Below, piece after piece: positions 17,078-24,437 of a DNA stretch of 64,000 nt. Each line of letters starts with the position of its first letter. Within the stretch, counting starts at the first letter, position 1. Under the pieces are notes generated by a model, which searched no databases, had not been told where the DNA came from, and saw nothing but the letters and a program-made list of their open reading frames with translations. Position numbers and translations under genes: made by a program. Source of the DNA: Sphingomonas ginsenosidivorax (lineage in GTDB: Bacteria > Pseudomonadota > Alphaproteobacteria > Sphingomonadales > Sphingomonadaceae); assembly GCF_007995065.1 (NCBI RefSeq), contig NZ_VOQR01000001.1, forward strand, positions 2,669,001 through 2,733,000, given 5' to 3'.

Positions 17078-17095
17078 ATGAGCCTGACTGCATGA
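17078..17095 (+). CDS. possible 5-codon leader ORF (MSLTA) overlapping the helicase start
   Basis: ATG AGC CTG ACT GCA TGA ends with a stop that overlaps the helicase ATG in an ATGA arrangement. If translated, it would couple helicase initiation to a very short leader. Only a weak upstream purine stretch is present, so this may be chance. Confidence 0.2.
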   Translation: MSLTA

Positions 17096-18615
17096 GCTTC
17101 GCCGATCTCGGCCTATCCGACGAACTGCTGAAGGCGGTCACCGACTCCGGCTATACCGAGCCGACTCCGATCCAGGCAGGCGCGATCCCGTCGGTGCTGA
17201 TGATGCGCGACATCATCGGCATCGCGCAGACCGGCACCGGCAAGACCGCGTCGTTCGTGCTGCCGATGATCGACATCCTGGCGCACGGTCGCAGCCGCGC
17301 CCGGATGCCGCGCTCGCTGATCCTCGAACCGACGCGCGAACTCGCCGCGCAGGTCGCGGAGAATTTCGAGAAATACGGCGTCAACTCGCATCTCTCGATG
17401 GCGCTGCTGATCGGCGGCGTGTCGATGGGCGACCAGCTCGCCGCGCTCGAAAAGGGCGTCGACGTGCTGATCGCGACCCCGGGCCGGCTGATGGACCTGT
17501 TCGGGCGCGGCAAGATCCTGCTCACCGGCTGTTCGATGCTCGTCATCGACGAGGCCGACCGGATGCTCGACATGGGGTTCATCCCTGATATCGAGGAAAT
17601 CTGCACCAAGCTGCCCAAGACCCGCCAGACCCTGCTCTTCTCCGCGACGATGCCGCCGCCGATCAAGAAGCTGGCCGACAAGTTCCTGTCGAACCCCAAG
17701 ACGATCGAGGTCTCGCGCCCTGCCTCGACCAACCTCAACATCAAGCAGTATCTCGTTACCGTCGCGAGCCAGAGCGCCAAGCGCGACACGCTGCGCCGCC
17801 TGCTCGACCAGGCCGAGGTGACCAACGCGATCATCTTCTGCAACCGCAAGACGACGGTCCGCGACCTCAACAAGATCCTCAAGCAGGCCGGATTGAAGTC
17901 GGGCGAGATCCACGGCGACATGGAACAGCGCGAGCGCCTCGCCGAGCTCGAGCTGTTCAAGACCGGGGCGGTCAACGTGCTCGTCGCCTCCGACGTCGCG
18001 GCGCGCGGTCTGGACATCAAGGGCGTCTCGACCGTCATCAACTATGACGCGCCGTGGCACCCCGACGACTATGTCCACCGCATCGGCCGCACCGGCCGCG
18101 CGGGTGCGACGGGCACCGCCTACACCTTCGTCGCGCCCGACGATGCCGAGAACATCCAGAACATCGAGAAGCTGACCGGCCAGACGATCGAACGCCTGGG
18201 CACCCCCGCCAAGGCCGAACCCGTCGAGACCGCCACGCCGGCCGAGGAGGCCGAGGCCCCGCGCCGCAGCCGCCCCCGTCGCGCACCGCGCGCCGACACG
18301 GTGGCCCCTGCGGTCGAGGCCGAAGTGCTCGCCGAGATCGCCGCCAAGCCGAAGCGTGCAGAGCGGCCGCGCCGTGCCGAATCCGAGCTCGTGCAGCCCG
18401 TCCGCGAAGACCGTCCCCGCCGCGAAGAGCGCCCCCGTCGCGAGGAGCCCGTCGCCGCGGCCCAGCGCGAGCCGGTCCGCGAGCAGCGCGTAGAGACGCG
18501 CCGCCCCGAGCCAAAGCGCGCCGAACCGCGCCGCGCCCGCCAGGACGACGATACGCCGGACACTGGCTGGAACGGTCCGGTCCCCGACTTCCTCAGTGCC
18601 GTCATCGGAGGCTAA
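17092..18615 (+). CDS. DEAD-box RNA helicase, RhlE-like
   Basis: The 507-residue ATP-dependent RNA helicase has a complete motif set: Q motif (YTEPTPIQ, residues 21-28), motif I AQTGTGKT (45-52), PTRELAAQV, DEAD at 153-156, SAT at 184-186, DVAARGLDIK, and HRIGRTGR at 329-336. Past residue 385 a disordered tail of about 110 residues is dominated by Arg, Pro, Glu and Ala (RRSRPRRAPR, REDRPRREERPRREE) and should bind RNA or ribosomes nonspecifically. It probably acts in ribosome maturation or mRNA decay. The start at 17092 opens with MSFADLGLSDELLKAV as in other RhlE proteins; no strong ribosome-binding site is seen there. The thioredoxin-like gene follows so closely that its GGAG lies within the last helicase codons. 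Confidence 0.93.
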   Translation: MSFADLGLSDELLKAVTDSGYTEPTPIQAGAIPSVLMMRDIIGIAQTGTGKTASFVLPMIDILAHGRSRARMPRSLILEPTRELAAQVAENFEKYGVNSHLSMALLIGGVSMGDQLAALEKGVDVLIATPGRLMDLFGRGKILLTGCSMLVIDEADRMLDMGFIPDIEEICTKLPKTRQTLLFSATMPPPIKKLADKFLSNPKTIEVSRPASTNLNIKQYLVTVASQSAKRDTLRRLLDQAEVTNAIIFCNRKTTVRDLNKILKQAGLKSGEIHGDMEQRERLAELELFKTGAVNVLVASDVAARGLDIKGVSTVINYDAPWHPDDYVHRIGRTGRAGATGTAYTFVAPDDAENIQNIEKLTGQTIERLGTPAKAEPVETATPAEEAEAPRRSRPRRAPRADTVAPAVEAEVLAEIAAKPKRAERPRRAESELVQPVREDRPRREERPRREEPVAAAQREPVREQRVETRRPEPKRAEPRRARQDDDTPDTGWNGPVPDFLSAVIGG

Positions 18616-18616
18616 C

Positions 18617-19135
18617 ATGTCCGCATTTCGTTTTGCCGCAGTCGCGCTCGCTGCCACGGCGCTCGCTGCGCCCGCCGTCTCGAAGGTCGCCGCGCCGCGC
18701 GTGAGCGCCGCGAGCTTCACCAATCTCGCGAGCCCGCTGCCGCTGCCGTACGACGAGAAGGCGAATGCCGACGCGCAGGTCGCCGCCGCGCGCAACCGTG
18801 CGCTCAAGTCGCACAAGCGGCTGCTGATCGACCTCGGCGGCAACTGGTGCCTCGACTGCCGCCTGCTGGCCGGCACGATCGACCTTCCCGAAGTGAAGCG
18901 CTTCGTCGACGCGCATTTCGTCGTCGTCACGGTCGATGTCGGCCGCTTCGACAAGAACGGCCAGATCGCCGCGCGCTACGGCATCAAGGGCCGGCTGAAG
19001 GGCGTCCCCGCCGTGCTGGTCGTCGATCCGCGGACCAACAAGCTGCTCAACGCCGGCCACGAGACCGACCTGTCCGACGCCCGCTCGGCAGGCCCCCAAG
19101 CGCTCGCCGACTGGCTCGCAGGCTGGGCGGCGTAA
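18617..19135 (+). CDS. exported thioredoxin-fold protein
   Basis: The 172-residue product has a signal peptide (residues 1-20) and a thioredoxin-like domain with the redox motif W77-C78-L79-D80-C81 in GGNWCLDCRLL, followed by the family cis-Pro region KGVPAVLVVD. It resembles the periplasmic DUF255/thioredoxin_7 type reductases more than DsbA. In the periplasm it would reduce or isomerise disulfides or sense redox state. The stop of the helicase gene and its own GGAGG site overlap, so the two genes are almost certainly cotranscribed. A functional link between an RNA helicase and an exported redox protein is not obvious. A family A palindrome follows the stop and may end the transcript. Confidence 0.82.
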   Translation: MSAFRFAAVALAATALAAPAVSKVAAPRVSAASFTNLASPLPLPYDEKANADAQVAAARNRALKSHKRLLIDLGGNWCLDCRLLAGTIDLPEVKRFVDAHFVVVTVDVGRFDKNGQIAARYGIKGRLKGVPAVLVVDPRTNKLLNAGHETDLSDARSAGPQALADWLAGWAA

Positions 19136-19144
19136 CCCGCCAAC

Positions 19145-19240
19145 CGTCACCCCGGACTTGGTCCGGGGTCCACCCCTCCGCAAACTCGACCGCGTAGAGC
19201 ACGCCGCACGGTGGATGCCGGACCAAGTCCGGCAAGACGG
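19145..19240. repeat. intergenic composite palindrome (family A)
   Basis: Same design as 13824-13918: CGTCACCCCGGACTTGGTCCGGGG at one end, CCGGACCAAGTCCGGCAAGACGG at the other. The unit lies between convergent genes and could serve as a shared bidirectional terminator. Confidence 0.8.
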
Positions 19241-19246
19241 TAGGAT

Positions 19247-19861
19247 TCAGGCTGGCTTCGCGATCAGCGCATCGTCGATCGCCGCGGCACGCGTGTACGC
19301 CTCGCGCTCCGCCAGCCGCGCGCCATAGGCCAGGAACGCATCGCGCTTCGGCATCGAGCCGAACATCTGCCCCCACATCACCTGGCTGCCGACATAGACG
19401 TCGGCCGCGGTGAACCGGTCGCCGGCGATGAACGGATGTGCCGAAACCGCCGCCTCGAGCGTGTCGAGCATCGTGTCGAACGACCCATAGCCGACCATCC
19501 GCTGCTGGTCGTCGGTCGGCACCACCCCCAGCGACCTGTTCGTCACCGCGGCCTCGACGGGCCCCGCCGCATAGAACAGCCATCGATAATAATCCGCGCG
19601 CTCGTCCGCGGTCGGCGCCAGCCCCGCCTCGGGAAATGCCTCTGCCAGATACGCGCAGATCGCCGCGCCCTCGGTCACTACCCGCCCGTCATGGACGATC
19701 GCCGGCACCTTGCCCATCGGGTTGACCGCCAGATACGCGGCGCCCTTCATCGACGACGCATAGTCGAGCACCACCGTCTCGTACGGCGCGCCGACCTCCT
19801 CGAGCATCCAGCGCGCGATGCGCCCGCGTGACATCGGATTGGTGTAGAAAGTGAGCGTCAT
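19247..19861 (-). CDS. glutathione S-transferase family protein
   Basis: A 204-residue cytosolic GST. The N-terminal thioredoxin-like domain starts MTLTFYTNPMSRGRIARWMLEE, with a Ser in the position used to activate glutathione, and has NPMGKVPAI and VVTEGAAICAYLAEAFPEAGL, the gamma-glutamyl-binding E-G/S pair. The C-terminal helical domain carries FTAADVYVGS, the N-capping box typical of GSTs. The start at 19861 is fixed by a GGGGGA site; the frame runs 10 codons further but lacks support. The class (beta or nu-like) and substrate cannot be told by eye. The gene is convergent with the thioredoxin-like gene and lies just upstream of the dienelactone-hydrolase end. Confidence 0.88.
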   Translation of the reverse strand: MTLTFYTNPMSRGRIARWMLEEVGAPYETVVLDYASSMKGAAYLAVNPMGKVPAIVHDGRVVTEGAAICAYLAEAFPEAGLAPTADERADYYRWLFYAAGPVEAAVTNRSLGVVPTDDQQRMVGYGSFDTMLDTLEAAVSAHPFIAGDRFTAADVYVGSQVMWGQMFGSMPKRDAFLAYGARLAEREAYTRAAAIDDALIAKPA

Positions 19862-19935
19862 CGGATCCCCCTGTGAACAGATGAGGAACATCTACCCGAT
19901 CACGCCCACCGTCAAGCGCGGTCAGCCGAGCGAGG

Positions 19936-20805
19936 TCAGACGAGCGCGGTCTCGAACAGCGCGAGCATCCGTCCCCACGCCCTGTCGGCCTGCGCGGCGT
20001 TGTAGACGCGGCTGTCGGGCGGGCACCAGCCGTGCATCGCGCCTTGATAGACCTCGATCTCGGCGGGCAGCTTCGCCGCGGCGAACGCGGTCCTGAGCGT
20101 GTCCTTCTCGGTCGGCGACCGCGCATCGTCGTTCGCCGCGATCGCGATCAGGTAGCGCGCCTTCATCTGCGGGATGCGCAGGTGCGGGCTGTCGGGCTTG
20201 TCGGTCACCATCCCGCCGCCATGGAAGGTCGCGCCGGCGCGGATCCGCCCCGGCACGGCGGCCGCGGTCAGCATCACCATCGGTCCGCCCATGCAATATC
20301 CGGTGCTCGCCATCCCGCGCTTGCGATCGACCTGCGGCTGCTTGTCGAGGAAGCTCGTGAAGGCGATGCCGTCGCGCACCGTGCCCTCGGTGCTGAGCGC
20401 CGCGCGGAACGGCGCGATCCGCGCTTTCACCTCGGGCTGGTCGTAGGATTCACCGGGTTTCAGGAACGGCGCCTTGGTCGAGCGGTAGAACTGGTTGACG
20501 ACCAGCACCGCATAGCCCGACTGGGCGAGGCGGTCGGCCATCTGCCGGAACGCCGGCCGCAGCCCCATGACGTCGGGCCACACCAGCACGCCGGGATGCC
20601 GGCCGGTCGCCGGCGCCACGAAATAGGCGTCCGCGGTGCCGTCGGGCGTCGCGATGGTCACGTCGCGGCCCTTGATCGTGGCGGCGTTGGCAGGCGCGGG
20701 CAGCAGCATCGCGATCCCTGCAGCGCCGGTCATCGCACCGAACTGACGGCGTGAGACGCCGCCCAAATACGCGCCATTGTCCTCGGTGGTATGGTCGTCA
20801 CACAT
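19936..20805 (-). CDS. dienelactone hydrolase family protein with Tat-type signal
   Basis: The 289-residue alpha/beta hydrolase begins with a twin-arginine signal (SRRQFGAMTGAAGIAMLL, residues 18-35), so it is exported folded, in contrast to classical cytosolic dienelactone hydrolases. The nucleophile is Cys171 in GYCMGG; the partners are probably Asp225 or Asp226 in AANDDARSP and His257 in GAMHGW. Dienelactone hydrolases open enol-lactones in aromatic catabolism, but exported sphingomonad homologues probably act on other esters or lactones. No aromatic-degradation cluster surrounds it. The GST gene lies 75 bp downstream on the same strand and the MBL-fold gene 33 bp upstream, so the three could be one transcript. 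Confidence 0.85.
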   Translation of the reverse strand: MCDDHTTEDNGAYLGGVSRRQFGAMTGAAGIAMLLPAPANAATIKGRDVTIATPDGTADAYFVAPATGRHPGVLVWPDVMGLRPAFRQMADRLAQSGYAVLVVNQFYRSTKAPFLKPGESYDQPEVKARIAPFRAALSTEGTVRDGIAFTSFLDKQPQVDRKRGMASTGYCMGGPMVMLTAAAVPGRIRAGATFHGGGMVTDKPDSPHLRIPQMKARYLIAIAANDDARSPTEKDTLRTAFAAAKLPAEIEVYQGAMHGWCPPDSRVYNAAQADRAWGRMLALFETALV

Positions 20806-20838
20806 CCAAGCTCTCCTGTCCTCTGCGCCGAGGCTATA

Positions 20839-21930
20839 TCAGGTCGCGCGCCACCACCACACGCCATCGACGGTATCGCGCACCGCCCTGCCCTCGACCT
20901 CCAGCCGCCGCAGATGCGCGAGCGACTCGCCGGTCGCCATGCCCAGCATCTCCGGCCCGATCGCGCGGCGGAACAACCGGCCGAAGCAATCCACCGCGCG
21001 GCGCGGTTCGGTGAGGAAGGCCTCGAGCTCGTCGAGCCGTTCGCGATGCTCGCGGTCCATCGCATCGAGCCGCGCGCGCAGTCCGGTGAACGGCGCGCCG
21101 TGTCCAGGCAGCACGAGCAAATTGTCGGGCAGCGTCTTCAGCTTGGCGATCGACGCGAACCATTCGCCGAGCGGATCCGCGTTCGGCTCGGTGGCCCCCA
21201 GCGACACGTTGGGGCTGATCCGCGGCAACACCTGGTCCCCTCCGATCAGCACGCCCGCCTCCGCGTCGTAAAGGCACGCATGTTCCGGGCTGTGGCCCGA
21301 TCCGACCACGACCCGCCAGTCGCGTGCACCGATCGTCAGCGTGTCGCCATCCGCGATGCGCGTATAGCCCAGCGGCAACGGCCGGGTGACGAGGCGGAAC
21401 AACGCCCAGCCCTGCATGCTGGCATGCGCGACCTGCGCGTCGTCCCACCCGCCGCCACGCCAGAACGCGATCTGCGCCTCGGGGACCGTCTCGCTCGCAT
21501 CGCCGAGCAGCATCCGCGCGGTCAGCCATTCGCCGCGGGTCATCACCAGCGGCGCATCGTGGCGGTCGCACATCCATCCCGCGAGGCCGATATGATCGGG
21601 ATGGAAATGCGTCCCGACCATCTTGGTGACGCGCGTGCCGGCCAGCGGCCCCTTGAAGACCGCCTTCCACGCATCGCGCGCGTCCGCGGTGTTCATCCCG
21701 GTATCGACCAGCGCGACGCCCTCGCCGCGCGAGTCCGCATCGTCGAGGACCCAGCAGTTCACATGCTTCAGCGGGCCGGGCACCGTGAGCCGGACCCATG
21801 CGATCCCGGGCGCGACTCGCATCGTGCCGCCGGGGGCGGGCTCGGCGTCGCCGAACGGGTAGGTCAGGCCCTTGTGGCGGATCGGGGCGAGGTCGGTGGG
21901 TGCGGTGGGTGCGGTGGGTGCGGTGGCCAT
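20839..21930 (-). CDS. metallo-beta-lactamase fold hydrolase
   Basis: The 363-residue protein has a complete MBL metal site: HFHPDH at residues 108-113, the later His in GSGHSPEHACLY, Asp in IGGDQVLP, and the final His in VLPGHGAPF. A C-terminal helical region (about 270-363) includes LRRLEVEGRAVRD, the winged-helix tail found in the glyoxalase II/LACTB2-like branch. It may hydrolyse a thioester or act as a nuclease-like enzyme; the exact substrate is unknown. The first 13 residues are MATAPTAPTAPTD, coded by a 9-bp tandem repeat at 21897-21927. The ATG at 21930 lies inside the first copy of the 190-bp tandem repeat, so this start region has been duplicated upstream. Confidence 0.85.
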   Translation of the reverse strand: MATAPTAPTAPTDLAPIRHKGLTYPFGDAEPAPGGTMRVAPGIAWVRLTVPGPLKHVNCWVLDDADSRGEGVALVDTGMNTADARDAWKAVFKGPLAGTRVTKMVGTHFHPDHIGLAGWMCDRHDAPLVMTRGEWLTARMLLGDASETVPEAQIAFWRGGGWDDAQVAHASMQGWALFRLVTRPLPLGYTRIADGDTLTIGARDWRVVVGSGHSPEHACLYDAEAGVLIGGDQVLPRISPNVSLGATEPNADPLGEWFASIAKLKTLPDNLLVLPGHGAPFTGLRARLDAMDREHRERLDELEAFLTEPRRAVDCFGRLFRRAIGPEMLGMATGESLAHLRRLEVEGRAVRDTVDGVWWWRAT

Positions 21931-22505
21931 ACGTTGCAGGTAGCAACCGGCCGCGCCGCAAACCACCCGTCATGCTGAACTTGTTTCAGCATCTATCTCG
22001 CCGAAGACGCCGCTGTGCGATCCTGCACGTCAGGGCTTGCCGCCCGGTGGATCCTGAACCAAGTTCAGGATGACGCGGTCACCGCTTGAACCGATCATCG
22101 AACAGCGCATGCGGTCGCCATGCGTTGCAGGTGGCAACCGCCCGCGCGGCAAACCACCCGTCATGCTGAACTTGTTTCAGCATCCACCTCGCCAAGACGC
22201 TGCCGCTCGACTCTGCTCGTCAGCGCTCGCCGCTCGGTGGATCCTGAACCGAGTTCAGGATGACGAAGTCACTGCTTGGAAGGATCATAGAACATCACAT
22301 GCGGTGGCCATCCGTTGCAGGTGCCAACCGCCCACACCGCAAACCACCCGTCATGCTGAACTCGGTTCAGCATCCACCTCGCCGAAGACGCCGCCGCGCG
22401 GTCCTGCACGTCAGCGCGCCGCCCGGTGGATCCTGAACCGAGTTCAGGATGACGACTAGGTCCAGGATGAAGGGGTCACCGCTTGAACGGGTCGTCGAAC
22501 AGCGG
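21926..22505. repeat. tandem triplication of a ~190-bp unit between trcR and the MBL-fold gene
   Basis: Three head-to-tail units start at about 21926, 22117 and 22307. Each runs from GCCAT(A/G/C)CGTTGCAGGT through AAACCACCCGTCATGCTGAAC, a palindrome with partner GGTGGATCCTGAACC.AGTTCAGGATGACG, to a tail GTCAC(C/T)GCTTG(A/G)A. The tail of unit 3 is the real 3' end of trcR (stop at 22476-22478); the tails of units 1 and 2 are decayed copies of those last codons. The head of unit 1 contains the MBL start codon. The 545-bp gap between the two genes holds nothing else. Confidence 0.9.
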
Positions 22506-23153
22506 CTTGACCGGCAGGACGCCGCCCTGTGCCACGAACTCGGCGTCCGCCGCCGCCTGTGCGCGCTCGCCGCGGAGCTGCTCGAGCAGCGCCTCGCGGT
22601 CGCCCTCCAGACGGGTGTCGGTCGGCGCTTCCATTCCGGCGGCCTTCGCGGCCTTGGCGACCGCGGCGTCGAGCTCGCGCTGCGTCGTCAGGCCGAGCGT
22701 CACCGGGTCCTTCGGGGTGATGTTGGCGATGTTCCAGTGGCTGCGGTCGCGGATCGCGGCGATCGTCGTGCGCGTCGTGCCGATCAGCAGGCCGATCGCG
22801 CCATCGCTGATCTCGGGGTGGTTGCGGATGATCCACGAGATGCCGTCGGGTTTGTCCTGCCGCTTGCTGACCGGCGTGTAGCGCGGGCCCTTGGTGCGGC
22901 GGACCTGCTCGGGACCCTTGATCATCTTGAGGCGGTAATCGGGATCGGCCGAGCCCTTGTCGATCTCGTCCTGCGTCACTTCGTGCGCGCGAACCGGATC
23001 GCGGCCGGTCAGCTTGGTCGCGGCGGTATCGTCGGCGATCGCCTGGACCTCGAGGATGTGCAGCCCGCAGAAATCGGCGATCTGTTCGAAGCTGAGCGCG
23101 GTATTGTCGACCATCCAGGAGGCGGTCGCGTGGGGCATGAGCGGCTGGGCCAC
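22476..23153 (-). CDS. trcR: DUF1013 cell-cycle transcriptional regulator TrcR
   Basis: The 225-residue protein matches the alphaproteobacterial DUF1013 family. Its opening AQPLMPHATASWMVDNTALSFEQIADFCGLH is nearly invariant, followed by IADDTAATKLTGRDP, RRTKGPRYTPVSKRQDKPD and ISWIIRNHPEISDGAIGLLIGTTRTTI, a helix-turn-helix-like block. Family members have been linked to transcriptional control of the cell cycle in rhizobia. The C-terminal third is acidic and helical. The start is GTG at 23153, preceded by GGAG 9 nt upstream, which puts the conserved N terminus right at the start codon. A terminator-like hairpin stands only about 15 nt ahead of the start, so expression may need read-through or a start site downstream of it. 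The 3' end has been copied into the tandem repeats. Confidence 0.88.
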   Translation of the reverse strand: MAQPLMPHATASWMVDNTALSFEQIADFCGLHILEVQAIADDTAATKLTGRDPVRAHEVTQDEIDKGSADPDYRLKMIKGPEQVRRTKGPRYTPVSKRQDKPDGISWIIRNHPEISDGAIGLLIGTTRTTIAAIRDRSHWNIANITPKDPVTLGLTTQRELDAAVAKAAKAAGMEAPTDTRLEGDREALLEQLRGERAQAAADAEFVAQGGVLPVKPLFDDPFKR

Positions 23154-23167
23154 GGCGTGAACTCCGT

Positions 23168-23201
23168 AAAAATAGAAAGGGCCGCCCCTTTCGGAGCGGC
23201 C
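23168..23201 (-). terminator. intrinsic terminator in the trcR leader
   Basis: On the minus strand GGCCGCUCC-GAAA-GGGGCGGCC (23193-23201 with 23080-series partner 23180-23188) is followed by CUUUCUAUUUUU. It ends the glycosyltransferase transcript but lies about 15-48 nt before the trcR GTG, so it may also act as an attenuator. Confidence 0.7.
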
Positions 23202-23251
23202 TGACATGACGGATGATGTACCGCGCGCGGGGCTTTCAGGCAAGCGACGCT

Positions 23252-24274
23252 TCAGGCTGCCAGGGCGAGCGGTTGCAGCGGCACCAGCGCGTGGAGGAAC
23301 TGCCGCGCGCTGGCCGCCCAGCTGAACCGGCCTGCATAGGCCGCGCAGGTCACGCGGTCGCGAGTCAGCGCCCCGGCGATCGCGGTACGCAGGTCCGCGT
23401 CCATCGCCCCGACCCGCTCGTCGAGCACGTCGAGCGGCCCGGTCACCGGATAGGCCGCGACCGGGGTGCCGCACGCCAGCGCCTCGATCATCACCAGCCC
23501 GAACGTGTCGGTACGGCTGGGGAAGACCAGCACGTCGGCGGCGCGGTACGCCGCGGCGAGCTCGCATCCCGTGCGCTGGCCGAGGAAGCGCACATCGGGA
23601 AAGCGCCTGACGAGCGCTGCGCGCGCGGGGCCGTCGCCGACGACGACCTTGGTGCCGGGATGGTCGCACGCCAGGAACGCCTCGATGTTCTTCTCGACCG
23701 CGACGCGCCCGACATAGAGCATTACCGGGCCGGGCAGCTCGGCGAACGCCGGGTCGCGCGCGCCGTCCATCCCGAACAGCGAGAAGTCGACGCCGCGGCC
23801 CCAGGCGCGAGCGTGGTTCAGCCCGTGCGCTGCGAGCGTCGCCTCGACCGACGGGGTCGACGCCAGGATCGCGTGCGCCGGCGCGTGGAACCAGCGGATG
23901 TAGCGCCATATCCATTCGGGGTTCGCGCCGGTCCGCGCGGCGATATAGTCGGGGAACTGCGTGTGATAGGCGGTCGTGAACGGGATCGCGCGCGCCAGGC
24001 ACCACGTGCGGGCAGCGAGGCATACGGGTCCCTCGGTCGCGAGATGGATCGCATCCGCGCCGAATGCGGCGAGCATCCGCCCGACCGCCGCCGAGCGCGC
24101 GAAGGCCAGCCGGATCTCGGGATAGGTCGGGCACGGCACCGACGCGAAGCGTTCGGGCGAGACGACGAGCACGACATGCCCCATCGCCTCCAATTCGGCG
24201 CGCACCGCCTGCAGCGTGCGGACGACCCCGTTGACTTGCGGGCTCCAGGCGTCGGTGACGATCGCGATACGCAT
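23252..24274 (-). CDS. GT4-family glycosyltransferase (GT-B fold)
   Basis: A 340-residue glycosyltransferase of the mannosyl/glucosyl type. The N-terminal domain begins MRIAIVTDAWSPQVNGVVRTL, the classical opening of the alpha-mannosyltransferase/MgtA-like group, with TAYHTQFPDYIAAR in the acceptor half. The C-terminal donor domain has VMLYVGRVAVEKNIEAFL, VVVGDGPAR and the E-x7-E-type motif in FPSRTDTFGLVMIEALACGTPVAA. It probably transfers a hexose from a nucleotide sugar to a membrane glycolipid. GGAAGGAAA precedes the ATG. The phosphoesterase gene lies upstream on the same strand with a family B palindrome between; that pairing suggests a glycolipid or envelope-lipid pathway, an inference from context only. 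Confidence 0.88.
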   Translation of the reverse strand: MRIAIVTDAWSPQVNGVVRTLQAVRAELEAMGHVVLVVSPERFASVPCPTYPEIRLAFARSAAVGRMLAAFGADAIHLATEGPVCLAARTWCLARAIPFTTAYHTQFPDYIAARTGANPEWIWRYIRWFHAPAHAILASTPSVEATLAAHGLNHARAWGRGVDFSLFGMDGARDPAFAELPGPVMLYVGRVAVEKNIEAFLACDHPGTKVVVGDGPARAALVRRFPDVRFLGQRTGCELAAAYRAADVLVFPSRTDTFGLVMIEALACGTPVAAYPVTGPLDVLDERVGAMDADLRTAIAGALTRDRVTCAAYAGRFSWAASARQFLHALVPLQPLALAA

Positions 24275-24293
24275 CGTGGTTTCCTTCCTGAAA

Positions 24294-24432
24294 CCCTCTC
24301 CCATCAGGAGAGGGAGGGGCCCGCCCGGCGCAGCCGGGTGGGAGGGTGAGGGCAGGATCCGATCGAGCGCGGTGGCACCTGCCCTCACCCCGCGCCGCTT
24401 CGCGGCTGGCCCCTCTCCCGATGGGAGAGGGG
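24294..24432. repeat. intergenic composite palindrome (family B, CCCTCTCCC type)
   Basis: CCCTCTCCCATCAGGAGAGGG at one end and CCCCTCTCCCGATGGGAGAGGGG at the other, with inner GCCCGCCCGGCGCAGCCGGGTGGG and CCCTCACC/GGTGAGGG stems. A second member lies at 58133-58230. Confidence 0.8.
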
Positions 24433-24437
24433 AAAAT

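Noticed and set aside
21926..22505. CRISPR-like array
   Set aside because: Only three units of about 190 bp, with diverged copies, no short spaced repeats and no cas genes; it is a tandem duplication.
22476..24134. Extended minus-strand frame fusing trcR with antisense-like sequence across the glycosyltransferase
   Set aside because: The upstream part is an out-of-phase reading of the glycosyltransferase gene; the conserved TrcR N terminus starts at the GTG at 23153.
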